A DNA stretch of 62,583 nucleotides from SYFY01 sp031385325. Its GTDB lineage: Bacteria > Pseudomonadota > Gammaproteobacteria > Pseudomonadales > Azotimanducaceae. A program made the translations under genes and the position numbers. The stretch lies in NCBI GenBank assembly GCA_031385325.1, contig JANNBJ010000189.1, positions 1-62,583 on the forward strand. The letters run 5' to 3'. The notes under the pieces are model-generated. The model was not told where the DNA came from and ran no database searches. It worked only from the letters and a program-made list of their open reading frames with translations. Of the stretch, positions 27,101-36,550 are shown one piece after another. How positions within the stretch are numbered: the first letter of the stretch is position 1; each line of letters begins with the position of its first letter.

Positions 27101-30046
27101 TCAGTTGCCGCCCAAGGTGTACTTCACACCAAGTTCAAACGTGCGGCCAAGCGGGTCACCGATATACGGATCGTAGCTCAGCTGGTGTCTGACTTCCGGC
27201 GGGTCCTCATCGAGCAGGTTCACGATGGAGAACGACACCGTCAGGTCGTACGGTGCAGCCCAATTCACATACAGGTTATGTGTGTAGTAGTCATCGATCT
27301 TCTTGCCGAAGGTAATGGGAACGAGGTTACCTGCCGCATCTCGAACGGACGGTGTTGCACGCTCGTCATCAACACCTTTTACGAATCGCAACTCGTAACG
27401 GGCGTTGATGGGGCCATAGCTGTAGTTCATGTGACCGATGGCGCGCATCTTCGAAACCGTTCCTGGTTGTCGATCGATGTTTGCCAGCCCTTCCGCTTCG
27501 TAGGCCGTGAAAATGGTCACGCCACCGTAGCTGAACGTGTCGATGTCATACTTTTCAAACAACGTCGTATCAAAACCAAGAGACAACTCGCCGCCCATCA
27601 CTTCGCCGAAATCATACTTCAACCCGATATCAAACCCGGCGATTTCGATCGGTGCGCCGTTAACGACGTTGGAGAGAATGCGCTGGATCTGAATCCCCTG
27701 TGTCACACCCTGGGTACACGTGTTGCCATTGTCGAACGTCACCAGATATCGCAACCCATGACTGCAATTGGCAAACTGGGTACCGTTACCTGTGCCACCG
27801 ACAGCAGTCGCCACTGCCTGGAAGGGAACGCCGGTAATCTGGTCTTTGAATTGGTAGTTCCAGTAGTCGACGATTGCTTCAAAACCTTCGTACTGAAAGA
27901 TGAGGCCAATGTTGTAGGTATCCGCTTTTTCCGGGGTCAATAACGGATCACCAAAGTTGTCGATCGATCGATACTGCCCACCAGTTGTGGCCAGTGGCTG
28001 CAAACCGGTTGCGCGAAGGGACTTGTTGACCGGCGTTGGGCCACGGAATGTGGAGCCCCATGATCCTCGTACTGCGAGCCAGTCGGTTGCCTGCCACCGT
28101 CCGGAAATCTTCGGATCAATCGTGTTGCCCGTCTGGCCGCCATACTCCTCGTAACGCACGGCTGCCTGGATATCCAGGTTGTCGAGCAGTGGTATTGCGA
28201 GTTCCACAAACAGCGCATGCACGTCGTCAGTCAGACGTTGCGGAATGAACTGGCCGAGGAAGATGAAAGGCCCGGTCCTGAGAAGGCAGGAGTTGTCACC
28301 CGGAATCGGACAAGGGGTGACGTTGGCATCAGCGAGCGGATTGTCGACACGGGTTTCGTACTTGATCTTGCGATACTGAGCGCCCACTGCCCAGCCGATG
28401 TTGCCACCTGGTAATTCGAATCCGCCGATTTCGCCGTCCAGCACACCATCAACCACAAATAGTGACTGATCCTGGATCACGTCCCAGCGTTCGATCATCC
28501 AGTTCTTGATTTCAGCCGTGTTGGCAAATCGAGGGTCGTGACCAGGGTTGGTCAGACCAAGTGCCGGGTTCCGGGCTATGGCGTTGCCAAAGGGGTTATA
28601 GAACAGGCAGGTCGAACCTGGTCGACCAAACGCGATACCGTTGCAGTTCGGTCCGCCGAGGCCGTTCAGCGCCGACTGCAGTCGGGTGATCATGGTATCC
28701 ACGCCGGATCTATGGTGCTCTGACCGAGAGTAGGTTACCCCGACATCCCAGCCCGTACCTTCCATCCAGCCGCTATCGAGTGTGCCCTTCAGGCTGGCAC
28801 CGATCCGCTGCATGTCGAAGCTGTTGACGTTGAGCTGGCCACCGTTTCCACCGGTCAACTCAGGGACACCACCCCAGCCTTGTGGGCGCCAACCTGCCAG
28901 CTGAATGCGTCGAGTATTACCGATCACAGCCTGGGAGAGCGGTGACTGCTGGAGGGCCAGGGCAGCACCCGGGTTGTTGCAGAATACAGTGGTGCAGAGC
29001 GGATCATTTTGTACGACAAACTGCCCGCCGCCTGGGCCGAATGGACCGGACGTCGGTGGATAACCTGGCGAGGTGCGGTAGTCAGGCAGCTTGGTCTTCG
29101 CCATCAATCCTTCAACATGCAACTCAACGCCGTCGGAAAGTTCGGAGTTGATTTCACCGTAGAACTGCTCCTGCTCGGTTTTCTCGACGATGTTGTCGAA
29201 CGGGATGAACGAAAAACGGCAAGTGGTTGGATCGCGGAAACCACCGAGATCTGTACAGTTTGCATCGACGGTTACTCCAGCCAGCGCGGTGCCTGTCGCG
29301 GTTCGAGGCACAAACGTTCCCGGGTTACCGGCTGCGGACCAGCCTGTGGGGTTTTCCAGATAGTCAGGAAAGGCCCAGTTTCGATCCGTCGACTTCAGTT
29401 CGCCCCGATACTGCTGTGCGTAGGACAGCAGTATGTTCGAGTGATCGCCCATCCAGCCCCAATTGGCGCTACCGGTCCAGTCGCCGTTGCGAGCTGCACC
29501 ATCGATGGCGCGGTGTTCGATGTTGAGTTCTAGGCCGTCCAGATCCCTGCGCGTAATGAAGTTCACGACACCGGCTATGGCGTCCGAGCCGTAGGTTGCA
29601 GCAGCGCCGTCTTTCAGCACTTCAACCCGCCCGACGGCCGCGATGGGTAACAAGTTGGTATCCACACCAGCAGGGCCTTCCGCAGGTGTGTAGGTGGTGC
29701 GCCGACCATTCATGAGTACGAGTGTGCGCATGCCACCCAGGCCACGCAGGTTGACGTTACCCGTACCGATGGTGCCCTGGTTGGCACCGAACTGGTTGGA
29801 TTCACCGACGATGCCCGTGACATACGGCATGGCTCGAATGATATCGAGCATGTTCGGACTGCCACGTTCGAACAGTTCCTGCTGATTGATGACGTCGACC
29901 GGCAGTGCGGCGTCTTCAGCAGAACCTTTGATGTATGAACCGGTTACCACGACTTCTTCGATGAGCCCTTCTTCAGCGAAGGCTGACGTGCCCGCGAGCA
30001 GCGCCGCCATCGCTCCGAAGCGGCCAAGCTTCTTAGCGAGATGCAT
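27101..30046 (-). CDS. TonB-dependent outer membrane receptor, paralogue of the adjacent one
   Basis: A 981-aa protein from the ATG at 30046, which has GGGGGAAC upstream and a signal peptide (MHLAKKLGRF...GTSAFAEE). The TonB box-like EEVVVTGSYIKGS, plug (DVINQQELFERG, NVNLRGLGGMRTLVLMNG, EVLKDGAAATYGSDAIAG) and C-terminal TFELGVKYTLGGN closely parallel the neighbour, while much of the barrel and its extracellular loops differ. Tandem duplication with divergence of ligand specificity is likely. The frame continues upstream to 30139, but without a signal peptide there. Confidence 0.92.
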   Translation of the reverse strand: MHLAKKLGRFGAMAALLAGTSAFAEEGLIEEVVVTGSYIKGSAEDAALPVDVINQQELFERGSPNMLDIIRAMPYVTGIVGESNQFGANQGTIGTGNVNLRGLGGMRTLVLMNGRRTTYTPAEGPAGVDTNLLPIAAVGRVEVLKDGAAATYGSDAIAGVVNFITRRDLDGLELNIEHRAIDGAARNGDWTGSANWGWMGDHSNILLSYAQQYRGELKSTDRNWAFPDYLENPTGWSAAGNPGTFVPRTATGTALAGVTVDANCTDLGGFRDPTTCRFSFIPFDNIVEKTEQEQFYGEINSELSDGVELHVEGLMAKTKLPDYRTSPGYPPTSGPFGPGGGQFVVQNDPLCTTVFCNNPGAALALQQSPLSQAVIGNTRRIQLAGWRPQGWGGVPELTGGNGGQLNVNSFDMQRIGASLKGTLDSGWMEGTGWDVGVTYSRSEHHRSGVDTMITRLQSALNGLGGPNCNGIAFGRPGSTCLFYNPFGNAIARNPALGLTNPGHDPRFANTAEIKNWMIERWDVIQDQSLFVVDGVLDGEIGGFELPGGNIGWAVGAQYRKIKYETRVDNPLADANVTPCPIPGDNSCLLRTGPFIFLGQFIPQRLTDDVHALFVELAIPLLDNLDIQAAVRYEEYGGQTGNTIDPKISGRWQATDWLAVRGSWGSTFRGPTPVNKSLRATGLQPLATTGGQYRSIDNFGDPLLTPEKADTYNIGLIFQYEGFEAIVDYWNYQFKDQITGVPFQAVATAVGGTGNGTQFANCSHGLRYLVTFDNGNTCTQGVTQGIQIQRILSNVVNGAPIEIAGFDIGLKYDFGEVMGGELSLGFDTTLFEKYDIDTFSYGGVTIFTAYEAEGLANIDRQPGTVSKMRAIGHMNYSYGPINARYELRFVKGVDDERATPSVRDAAGNLVPITFGKKIDDYYTHNLYVNWAAPYDLTVSFSIVNLLDEDPPEVRHQLSYDPYIGDPLGRTFELGVKYTLGGN

Positions 30047-30396
30047 ATGCAAGTTCCCCCCAACAGATACTTGATACTGAGTGATCGGGATTGAAGGCAG
30101 AGCCTCAATCCCACGAATCCTCTCCCATCCTGCCGGCATCCATACTTCGCAAATCGCGACTCAGGGCACTGCTGCGGGTTCCAACCCACTACTACGCTTG
30201 CCCGAGTTTTGCTCAGCAGGCGGAGTCTGTCCAGTACAAATCCGGTTCTGAGCCATGATTTTTCGATAGGGCAGGTCGGTAACAGTTTTGGTATCGGGCT
30301 TACAGCCGGATGGACACGGGTTGAGGCAAACGCCGCCGACTGACAATATCCGTGGCGGGCAGATCCCTCGGTCTGTCCCGGAACAGGAGCGGATCT
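30047..30396. other. Divergent promoter region between TonB receptor and HCCA-isomerase-like gene
   Basis: 350 bp between two diverging starts, expected to hold both promoters. Several ORFs cross it in all frames but none shows protein features. I could not identify operator palindromes in it. Confidence 0.5.
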
Positions 30397-31674
30397 GTGT
30401 CCTTGCGAACGTGGGTAGCCAGTCGGGTGATGGACCGGTTGACGGGTGTGGACCATGAAACCAAGGTCCGTGCCGCCGCTGAACGGACGCGCGCTGGCGG
30501 GCCGCATGTCATCGAGTATTTCCATCAGGTCGATGATCCCTATTCACATCTGGCCGTGCAGGCACTGGCGAGGATCGAATCGTTCTACGACGTGGTGATC
30601 GTGCCTCATCTGGTTGGACCACCGGCTGATTGGGCTGCGCCGGAACGTGAACGTCTGCAGGCTTATGCCCGAGCCGATGTCCAACGGCTTTCTGCTCGCC
30701 ATGGGCTGGCGCTGCCGCTGATGGACAGGCAGCCCGATCAGGAGCAGATCGATGCGGCCAATACGCTGCTCGTTTCCTGTCTGGCCTCCGATCATTTTTT
30801 CGCCGAAGCCCAGAGCGTCGGTGAAAAGCTGTGGTCCGGTGTTCGACTCGAACACGTTCACCATGCCGATTCAGGTGCCGCAATAGCGGCGGGGGAAGCC
30901 CGACGGGAATCGAACGGCCACTTCATGAGTGCCATGTTGTACTACGGCGGTGAATGGTACTGGGGTGTAGACCGGCTCCATTATCTGGAACAACGGCTGA
31001 TGTCGCTGGGTGCTCGAGAGGCGGGCGCACTGCTCTTTCCCTGCCCGATGGAACTGGAACAGGCGCCAACGGGCAGCCTTCGTGGCGAAACCATCGAGTT
31101 CTTTTTGTCTTTTCGCAGCCCGTATACCTGGCTGGCCGTGCCGCGCGTGAAGGCACTGGCCGATGCCTGGGGTGCGGAATTGCGTCTGCGTTACGTCTTG
31201 CCGATGGTCATGCGCGGACTGCCAGTGCCGCGCATGAAGGGCCTGTACTTTGCTCGGGATGCGGCCAGGGAAGCGCGTCGGCTGGGTCTGCCCTTCGGGC
31301 GGATCGCCGATCCAGTGGGGCGGCCGGTTGAACTTGGTTATTCACTGTTCCCGCTGGCTGAACGAGAAGGCAAAGGGTATGCATGGTGTGAAGCCTTCAT
31401 GCGAGCGGCCTGGTCGGAAGGTGTTGATGCGGGGAGCATGGCGGGTTTGCGTGAAATTGCCACGCAGGCGGGGCTCGACTGGCAACGTGCCAAGGAGCAT
31501 GTGGATAGCCCGGAGTGGCGCCCCATTGCAGAGGTGAACCGTGAAGCCATGTTTGCGCTCGGCCATTGGGGCGTTCCATGTTTCAGGATTCGTGATGTGG
31601 CGGTGTGGGGACAGGATCGCCTGTGGGTCATCGACGAGGCGCTGCGTAGGATCGCTGTGGAACGCTTAGTCTGA
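30397..31674 (+). CDS. Tandem two-domain DsbA-fold protein (2-hydroxychromene-2-carboxylate isomerase-like)
   Basis: 425 aa with two HCCA-isomerase/GST-kappa-type domains. Domain 2 (from about residue 225) begins IEFFLSFRSPYTWLA with the Ser of the SPY glutathione-binding motif; domain 1 begins IEYFHQVDDPYSHLA, where Asp replaces that Ser. Both carry the later GVPCF / VWGQDRL-type region, seen clearly in domain 2. GTG at 30397 has AGGAG seven bases upstream and is preferred over GTG at 30352 or ATG at 30430. Such enzymes isomerise or thiol-conjugate aromatic ring-cleavage products. Its stop codon lies in GTCTGATC, 10 bp before a perfect inverted repeat. Confidence 0.8.
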   Translation: MSLRTWVASRVMDRLTGVDHETKVRAAAERTRAGGPHVIEYFHQVDDPYSHLAVQALARIESFYDVVIVPHLVGPPADWAAPERERLQAYARADVQRLSARHGLALPLMDRQPDQEQIDAANTLLVSCLASDHFFAEAQSVGEKLWSGVRLEHVHHADSGAAIAAGEARRESNGHFMSAMLYYGGEWYWGVDRLHYLEQRLMSLGAREAGALLFPCPMELEQAPTGSLRGETIEFFLSFRSPYTWLAVPRVKALADAWGAELRLRYVLPMVMRGLPVPRMKGLYFARDAAREARRLGLPFGRIADPVGRPVELGYSLFPLAEREGKGYAWCEAFMRAAWSEGVDAGSMAGLREIATQAGLDWQRAKEHVDSPEWRPIAEVNREAMFALGHWGVPCFRIRDVAVWGQDRLWVIDEALRRIAVERLV

Positions 31675-31684
31675 TCGATTCGCT

Positions 31685-31716
31685 GAAGGAATGTCTGACT
31701 TGTCAGACATTCCTTC
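31685..31716. terminator. Perfect inverted repeat, 15-bp arms, after the HCCA-isomerase-like gene
   Basis: GAAGGAATGTCTGAC and GTCAGACATTCCTTC face each other with only TT between. It is a very stable potential hairpin but lacks a T-tract, so it could be a terminator, an attenuator or a protein-binding site upstream of the tetR-type gene. Confidence 0.6.
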
Positions 31717-31790
31717 GTGGTGCAGGGATGCACCACCATTTTTCATGCGTGAAACGCAGGGAAAATGCGAGGAACACGTAGGGTTCCGTC

Positions 31791-31820
31791 CTGATCAATT
31801 TGCAGGAGCGAATTGATCAG
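31791..31820. promoter_or_regulatory. Candidate operator ahead of the TetR-type gene
   Basis: CTGATCAATT (31791-31800) and AATTGATCAG (31811-31820) form perfect ten-base arms with a ten-base centre. It lies about 57 bp upstream of the regulator start, where TetR-family repressors usually bind their own operators. Confidence 0.5.
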
Positions 31821-31877
31821 ATGTATCTACAGCGAGTCGATCGGAGTGATCGTATTTTAATCAGGAATGAAATTCTC

Positions 31878-32504
31878 ATGACTTCGGAAACCCAAGAGGT
31901 TGTCGTGCAGATCGGTTCGATCGTTGACAAGGAGACAGACGGTCGACGCCAGCGCAGCGAGCGCAGCCGGGACCAGATCATCGCGGCGGTGCTGGATCTG
32001 ATCGGTGAAGGCGATTTTGCACCCAGTGCAGCGCGTGTGGCGAATCGTGCGCGAGTTGGCCTGCGCACGGTGTTCCGTCATTTCGAAGATATGGACAGCC
32101 TGTATCGCGGCATGACGGAGCGCGTGGAGGCCCGAGTGATGCCCAGAGTGGCGGAGCCCTATGCCGGTACGTCGTGGCAAGCCGTGTTGCGAGAACATGT
32201 CAGCCGCCGAGCGGAAGTGTTCGAAGTGATTTTTCCGTATCGAATTGCCGCCAATCTGCGTCGTTTTCATTCGCGCTTTCTGATGGAGGATTACCACAAG
32301 ATCACATCGCTGGAATCGGCCGCGCTTTCGGCGATCCTGCCCGCAGGAATCCGGAGTGATGCCATGTTGTTCGCAGCGCTGGAATTGTTGCTCGGGTTTC
32401 AATCCTGGCGCCGGCTGCGACAGGACCAGGGGTTTTCGGCGGCGCAGGCGGAAGCGGTGATTCAGCAGGCGGTAGAGAAGCTCGTCAGGGATGTGTCGGT
32501 ATAG
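31878..32504 (+). CDS. TetR-family transcriptional regulator
   Basis: 208 aa. The N-terminal HTH is typical: RSRDQIIAAVLDLIGEGDFAPSAARVANRARVGLRTVFRHFEDMDSLYRGM, with the recognition helix around VGLRTVFRHF (given as a landmark). The C-terminal ligand-binding half is helical and unassigned. ATG at 31878 has AGGAAT nine bases upstream; ATG at 31821 and TTG at 31800 are in frame, but the second would start upstream of the palindrome. It may repress the neighbouring HCCA-like and receptor genes; that is inference. Confidence 0.85.
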   Translation: MTSETQEVVVQIGSIVDKETDGRRQRSERSRDQIIAAVLDLIGEGDFAPSAARVANRARVGLRTVFRHFEDMDSLYRGMTERVEARVMPRVAEPYAGTSWQAVLREHVSRRAEVFEVIFPYRIAANLRRFHSRFLMEDYHKITSLESAALSAILPAGIRSDAMLFAALELLLGFQSWRRLRQDQGFSAAQAEAVIQQAVEKLVRDVSV

Positions 32505-32660
32505 CTGCGCGCCGTTCGCACGGGTTCGGGGCCTTGTTGTCGGAGCGGTCTCTTGACTGTCAATGTAGCTGATACGACAGCAAGATTGATCGCGAACAGG
32601 AAATCGGTCCCGCACTCGGAGAGCTCTTGCATGAATACTCGAAGATGGTAGGTGACATCG

Positions 32661-32682
32661 CCCGGCCATGGATGGCCGGGCC
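32661..32682. terminator. GC-rich inverted repeat between tetR-type and arylsulfatase genes
   Basis: GCCCGGCCAT and ATGGCCGGGC face each other around GG. The two flanking genes converge here, so a bidirectional terminator is reasonable. No T-tract is present on either side. Confidence 0.5.
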
Positions 32683-32789
32683 GCCAGGGCATCGGCGTAG
32701 CCGATTCCCGCAGCGTGAGGGAGCGAAGCGACCGGTGTCCGCGTGAGGGCAGGATGCCCGTAGCGGACGGTAGTGAAACGAACCGCCCC

Positions 32790-34448
32790 TCAATTCGGCC
32801 AATAAATATACTCATCCTCTGCTGTCACCGCGTCCGCCCGCGTTTTGTCGATCGGCGTGGGACTCTCGATGGTGTAGGGATAACGTGGCGGAGTGCGATC
32901 AGCCTGATGTGCCTCGAGCAACGCCGTGAGCTCTCTTGTGATGTCCGGTTCCTGATCAACGAGGTTGCTTTGTTCGGTTGGATCCTCGGCCAGATCAAAC
33001 AGCCATTTTTTGCCTTGTCGGCCATCGACCTGAAGTTTCCAGTCGCCTCTTCGAACGGCCTGGTAGTAACCACTCTGCCAATACAGCGCCTCACCAGGTC
33101 GTTCAACCCGGCCCTCACCGGTGGCGGCCGGTAACAGGTCAACACCATCGATCACCCGGTCCGTTGGCAATGCAGCGCCTGCGGCATCAGCGAAGGTTGG
33201 CATGAGGTCGATGTGGGCAACGGGCAGGGTGACCGTTTCGCCAGGCGCGATCCGTTTGGGCCAATGCATGAAGAGCGGGGTGCGAATCCCCCCTTCGAAG
33301 AAAGTCATCTTCCAGCCGCGGTAAGGCGCGTTCACTTCCGGAACGCCGATGTACCCGGCGCCGCCATTGTCACTCGTGAAGACCACCAGCGTGTTTTCGG
33401 TGAGGCCCAGTTGGTCCAGTTTGTCCATGATGCGTTCAACGCTCCGATTCAGCGCCCGCACCATGGCGGCGTACACCCGCAATCGTTCGGGCTGGATGTC
33501 CCCGACTGCGTCGTAATCGGCGCGGGTCGCCTGCAACGGCGTGTGCACGGCCCAATGGGCGAGGTAGAGGAAAAACGGTTGGTGCTGGTTGGCTTCGATC
33601 ACCTTCAGCGATTCGTCGGTCCAGTAATCCGTGAGATAACCGGCGGGTTCGAACAGCGGACCTTCGTTATACGATGCCGCAAACTTCATGCGAGCCCATA
33701 AAAACCGGTCGATCGGATCGAATGGCAGTTTGGCATTGACCACGTTCGGATCGTCTTCCCGTAGATGCAGGCCGTTGGCCATCAGCAGGCTCTCATCGAA
33801 GCCCTGGGCGTTGGGGCCATATTCGTTGCCCAGACCAAGGTGCCACTTGCCGATGTGCACCGTGTGATAACCGCGCGTTTTCAGCAACTCGGCGATGGTG
33901 ACTTCGGAACCCGGTAACCCCTGATCGTTGTATTCCGGAACACCTTCGGATGCTTCATCGTTGTAGTCCACCGGTGGCAAAGCACTGTCCATGTCGGAAG
34001 CCATCAGACTGACTGCACCACCCATGCCGGGTGGGGTTGGCGTGAACTCGAATCCATGACGGGTGGGATAACGACCGGTCAGCAACATGGCGCGGGAGGG
34101 CGCACAGGTCGCGTTGCCGGTATAGGCCTGGGTAAAGCTCACGCCTCCTTCGGCGAGTCGATTGATGGCGGGGGTCGGCACGGCGCCGTCGGCCACCCCA
34201 CCGCCGAAGGTACTGAGGTCATTCATGCCCAGATCGTCAGCCAGGATGAAGATGATGTTCGGTGGGCGTTCGGTTTCGGCCGCAGCAGGCTCGCTCGGAC
34301 CCTGCGTCCACGCGATTGGCTGATTGGGTGCGACATTGATGGCGCTGCTGTACTTCACATAGGCCAGCATCAACTCCGCTCGATTGAACCACGCAAGCCC
34401 AAGGAGGATTCCCATCGTGACGATGACACCCACGGCAAACTTCTTCAT
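32790..34448 (-). CDS. Type I sulfatase (arylsulfatase family), membrane-anchored
   Basis: 552 aa. A hydrophobic N-terminal segment (MKKFAVGVIVTMGILLGLAWF) anchors or exports it. The catalytic domain has LADDLGMNDLSTFGGG (metal ligands), CAPSRAMLLTGRYPTRHG with the CxPSR formylglycine signature, HIGKWHLG and VVFTSDNGG. The Cys needs a formylglycine-generating enzyme or other maturase, not visible in the window. It cleaves sulfate esters of aryl or sugar substrates in the periplasm. AGGGGGAGAG precedes the ATG. It is convergent with the TetR gene and divergent from the Nudix-paa unit. Confidence 0.9.
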   Translation of the reverse strand: MKKFAVGVIVTMGILLGLAWFNRAELMLAYVKYSSAINVAPNQPIAWTQGPSEPAAAETERPPNIIFILADDLGMNDLSTFGGGVADGAVPTPAINRLAEGGVSFTQAYTGNATCAPSRAMLLTGRYPTRHGFEFTPTPPGMGGAVSLMASDMDSALPPVDYNDEASEGVPEYNDQGLPGSEVTIAELLKTRGYHTVHIGKWHLGLGNEYGPNAQGFDESLLMANGLHLREDDPNVVNAKLPFDPIDRFLWARMKFAASYNEGPLFEPAGYLTDYWTDESLKVIEANQHQPFFLYLAHWAVHTPLQATRADYDAVGDIQPERLRVYAAMVRALNRSVERIMDKLDQLGLTENTLVVFTSDNGGAGYIGVPEVNAPYRGWKMTFFEGGIRTPLFMHWPKRIAPGETVTLPVAHIDLMPTFADAAGAALPTDRVIDGVDLLPAATGEGRVERPGEALYWQSGYYQAVRRGDWKLQVDGRQGKKWLFDLAEDPTEQSNLVDQEPDITRELTALLEAHQADRTPPRYPYTIESPTPIDKTRADAVTAEDEYIYWPN

Positions 34449-34561
34449 GCTCTCCCCCTGTCCTGGCTGGATCTGCTTCGGCAGATGGTGGCAAATTTAA
34501 TGCCATAATCCCCAGGTCAGCAACACGGACACCCGCGGCAGGTCAATTTCGAGCAACATCC

Positions 34562-35296
34562 ATGAGCAGCACCGACAACAAGCACCGCAACGACATTTAC
34601 GGCGACAATCCAGAGGGTAGTGGTCGGGCGAACGATGCCATTCCTGCCGCCACCGTCGTGCTGCTCCGCGAGACGCCTGGTCTCGAAGTGTTGATGCTGC
34701 ACAAGACTTCGCAAATCGCGTTTGGTGGCATGTGGGTGTTTCCAGGTGGACGCATCGATGCCGAGGACTATCCGGAAAACAAGGATGTCAACGTCGCTGC
34801 CAGAACGGCGGCGGTTCGAGAAACCATGGAGGAGGCTGGCATCGCTGCGCCCGAAGCAGATTTTGTCTGGTTTGCCCACTGGACACCGCCACCGGGCACA
34901 CCCAAACGATTTGCGACCTGGTTCTTCGCGGCAGCTGCCGATAACCACGAGGTCAGTATCGACGGTGGCGAAATCCAGGATCATCAATGGATCAGGCCCG
35001 CCGACGCGCTGGCGAAGCACGCCGCCGGGGAAATAGACATCGCCCCACCCACGTGGGTTACCTTGTTTGAGCTGGCCAGTGCCAGCAGCATGGCAGCGCT
35101 GCTGCACAGGTTCCGGAACCGGGCCCCGCGAATCTACGAAACCCGGATCGGCAAACGGGCCGATGGTGTTCGCGTCGCCATGTGGAAGGAAGATGTTGGT
35201 TATGCGACCGCTGATGCAACCATGCCGGGCGCCCGTCACCGGCTCAACATGGCGCCGGGCAGTTTCGTCTTTGAACACGACGCGTTGGAATATTGA
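34562..35296 (+). CDS. Nudix hydrolase
   Basis: 244 aa. The Nudix box is present: GGRIDAEDY..., then RETMEEAGI (REx2EExG), with the Glu residues expected to bind the metal. An upstream strand VVLLRETPGLEVLMLHK and a C-terminal extension after residue 150 make it longer than a minimal 150-aa Nudix, like the NUDT7/19-type CoA diphosphatases. Its TGA ends 8 bp before the paaA ATG, so it is likely translated with the phenylacetyl-CoA epoxidase operon, where it could recycle CoA or nucleotides. Confidence 0.85.
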   Translation: MSSTDNKHRNDIYGDNPEGSGRANDAIPAATVVLLRETPGLEVLMLHKTSQIAFGGMWVFPGGRIDAEDYPENKDVNVAARTAAVRETMEEAGIAAPEADFVWFAHWTPPPGTPKRFATWFFAAAADNHEVSIDGGEIQDHQWIRPADALAKHAAGEIDIAPPTWVTLFELASASSMAALLHRFRNRAPRIYETRIGKRADGVRVAMWKEDVGYATADATMPGARHRLNMAPGSFVFEHDALEY

Positions 35297-35304
35297 GAAA
35301 AACC

Positions 35305-36258
35305 ATGAGCCGCGATGAAAGCACGGAGCTCAAGCACTTTCAGGATCGCATCGACGCGGAAGAAAAGGTTGAGCCGAAAGACTGGATGCCTGAACGCTAT
35401 CGTCAGCAGTTGATCCGCCAGATCTCCCAGCATGCACACTCCGAAGTCATTGGCATGCAGCCGGAAGGCAACTGGATCACCAGAGCGCCCACACTGCATC
35501 GCAAGTCCATCCTGCTGGCCAAGGTCCAGGACGAAGCGGGTCACGGGCTTTATCTGTACAGCGCGGCGGAGACGTTGGGGGTCAGTCGTCAGGAAATGAC
35601 CGATGCCCTGCATTCGGGTGCCGCCAAATATGCATCGATCTTCAACTATCCCACGCTGACCTGGGCTGATATCGGGGCCATCGGCTGGCTGGTGGATGGC
35701 GCGGCCATCGTCAATCAGATCTCGCTGCAGCGCACGTCTTTCGGTCCGTACGCCCGTGGCATGGTGCGCATCTGCAGGGAAGAGAGCTTTCATCAGCGCC
35801 AGGGCTACCAGATCATGATGGTGCTGGCGGCGGGCAGTGGCGAGCAGAAAGCCATGGCCCAGGATGCACTGAATCGTTTCTGGTGGCCGTCGCTGATGAT
35901 GTTTGGTCCGCACGACGCGGCGTCAGCCCACTCGGCGCAGAACATGACGTGGAAGATCAAGCGGCAAACCAACGATGAACTGCGCCAGAAGTTTGTTGAT
36001 CAGTCGGTTTTGCAGGCGGAGGCGATCGGGCTGGTATTGCCGGATCCAGACCTGAAGTGGAATGCAGCACGCGCACACTACGACTTTGGCGAGATCGACT
36101 GGAACGAATTTCAGCGTTCAATGACAGGCGGTGGACCATGCAGTCGTCAGCGGATCGCGCATCACAAACAGGCAGACGCAGAAGGCGAGTGGGTTCGGGC
36201 GGCGGTGGTTGCCCATGATCACAAGCAAGCCGCGCAGCTTTCGACTTCGAGAGGTTAA
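35305..36258 (+). CDS. paaA: Phenylacetyl-CoA epoxidase subunit A
   Basis: 317 aa, ferritin-like di-iron oxygenase subunit. ILLAKVQDEAGHGLYLYSAAE and REESFHQRQGYQIM carry the EX2H-type di-iron ligands (DEAGH, EESFH), as in the catalytic PaaA subunit that epoxidises the ring of phenylacetyl-CoA. The PaaA C-terminus is also recognisable (GGGPCSRQRI...GEWVRAAVVAH). The ATG at 35305 is preferred; a TTG at 35293 overlaps the Nudix stop. The stop overlaps the paaB ATG (TAATG). Confidence 0.93.
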   Translation: MSRDESTELKHFQDRIDAEEKVEPKDWMPERYRQQLIRQISQHAHSEVIGMQPEGNWITRAPTLHRKSILLAKVQDEAGHGLYLYSAAETLGVSRQEMTDALHSGAAKYASIFNYPTLTWADIGAIGWLVDGAAIVNQISLQRTSFGPYARGMVRICREESFHQRQGYQIMMVLAAGSGEQKAMAQDALNRFWWPSLMMFGPHDAASAHSAQNMTWKIKRQTNDELRQKFVDQSVLQAEAIGLVLPDPDLKWNAARAHYDFGEIDWNEFQRSMTGGGPCSRQRIAHHKQADAEGEWVRAAVVAHDHKQAAQLSTSRG

Positions 36259-36545
36259 TGACCTTGAGTGATCTGCAATTGTTTGAGGTGTTCCTGCGGC
36301 CACGACGCGGTCTGGATCACAAACACGTTGGCAGTCTGCATGCCCAGGACCCTGCACAGGCCATTGAATACGCCCGTGACGTATACACGCGGCGAGGTGA
36401 GGGCGTCAGTATCTGGGTGGTCCGTTCGGCCGATATCGTGGCCTCGCAGGAAGGTGACGTGGAACCGTTTTTTGACCCGCTCGACGACAAACCTTACCGA
36501 CATGCACTGCACTACAAACTGCCGAACTCAGTCGACAGCATGTAA
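36258..36545 (+). CDS. paaB: Phenylacetyl-CoA epoxidase subunit B
   Basis: 95 aa, the normal size. FEVFLRPRRGLDHKHVGSLHA, the middle segment NAIEYARDVYTRR-like and SIWVVRSADIVAS are the PaaB signature; the subunit stabilises the PaaA-PaaC oligomer rather than binding iron. Starts on the last base of the paaA stop and ends 5 bp before paaC. Confidence 0.93.
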   Translation: MTLSDLQLFEVFLRPRRGLDHKHVGSLHAQDPAQAIEYARDVYTRRGEGVSIWVVRSADIVASQEGDVEPFFDPLDDKPYRHALHYKLPNSVDSM

Positions 36546-36550
36546 GCGCC

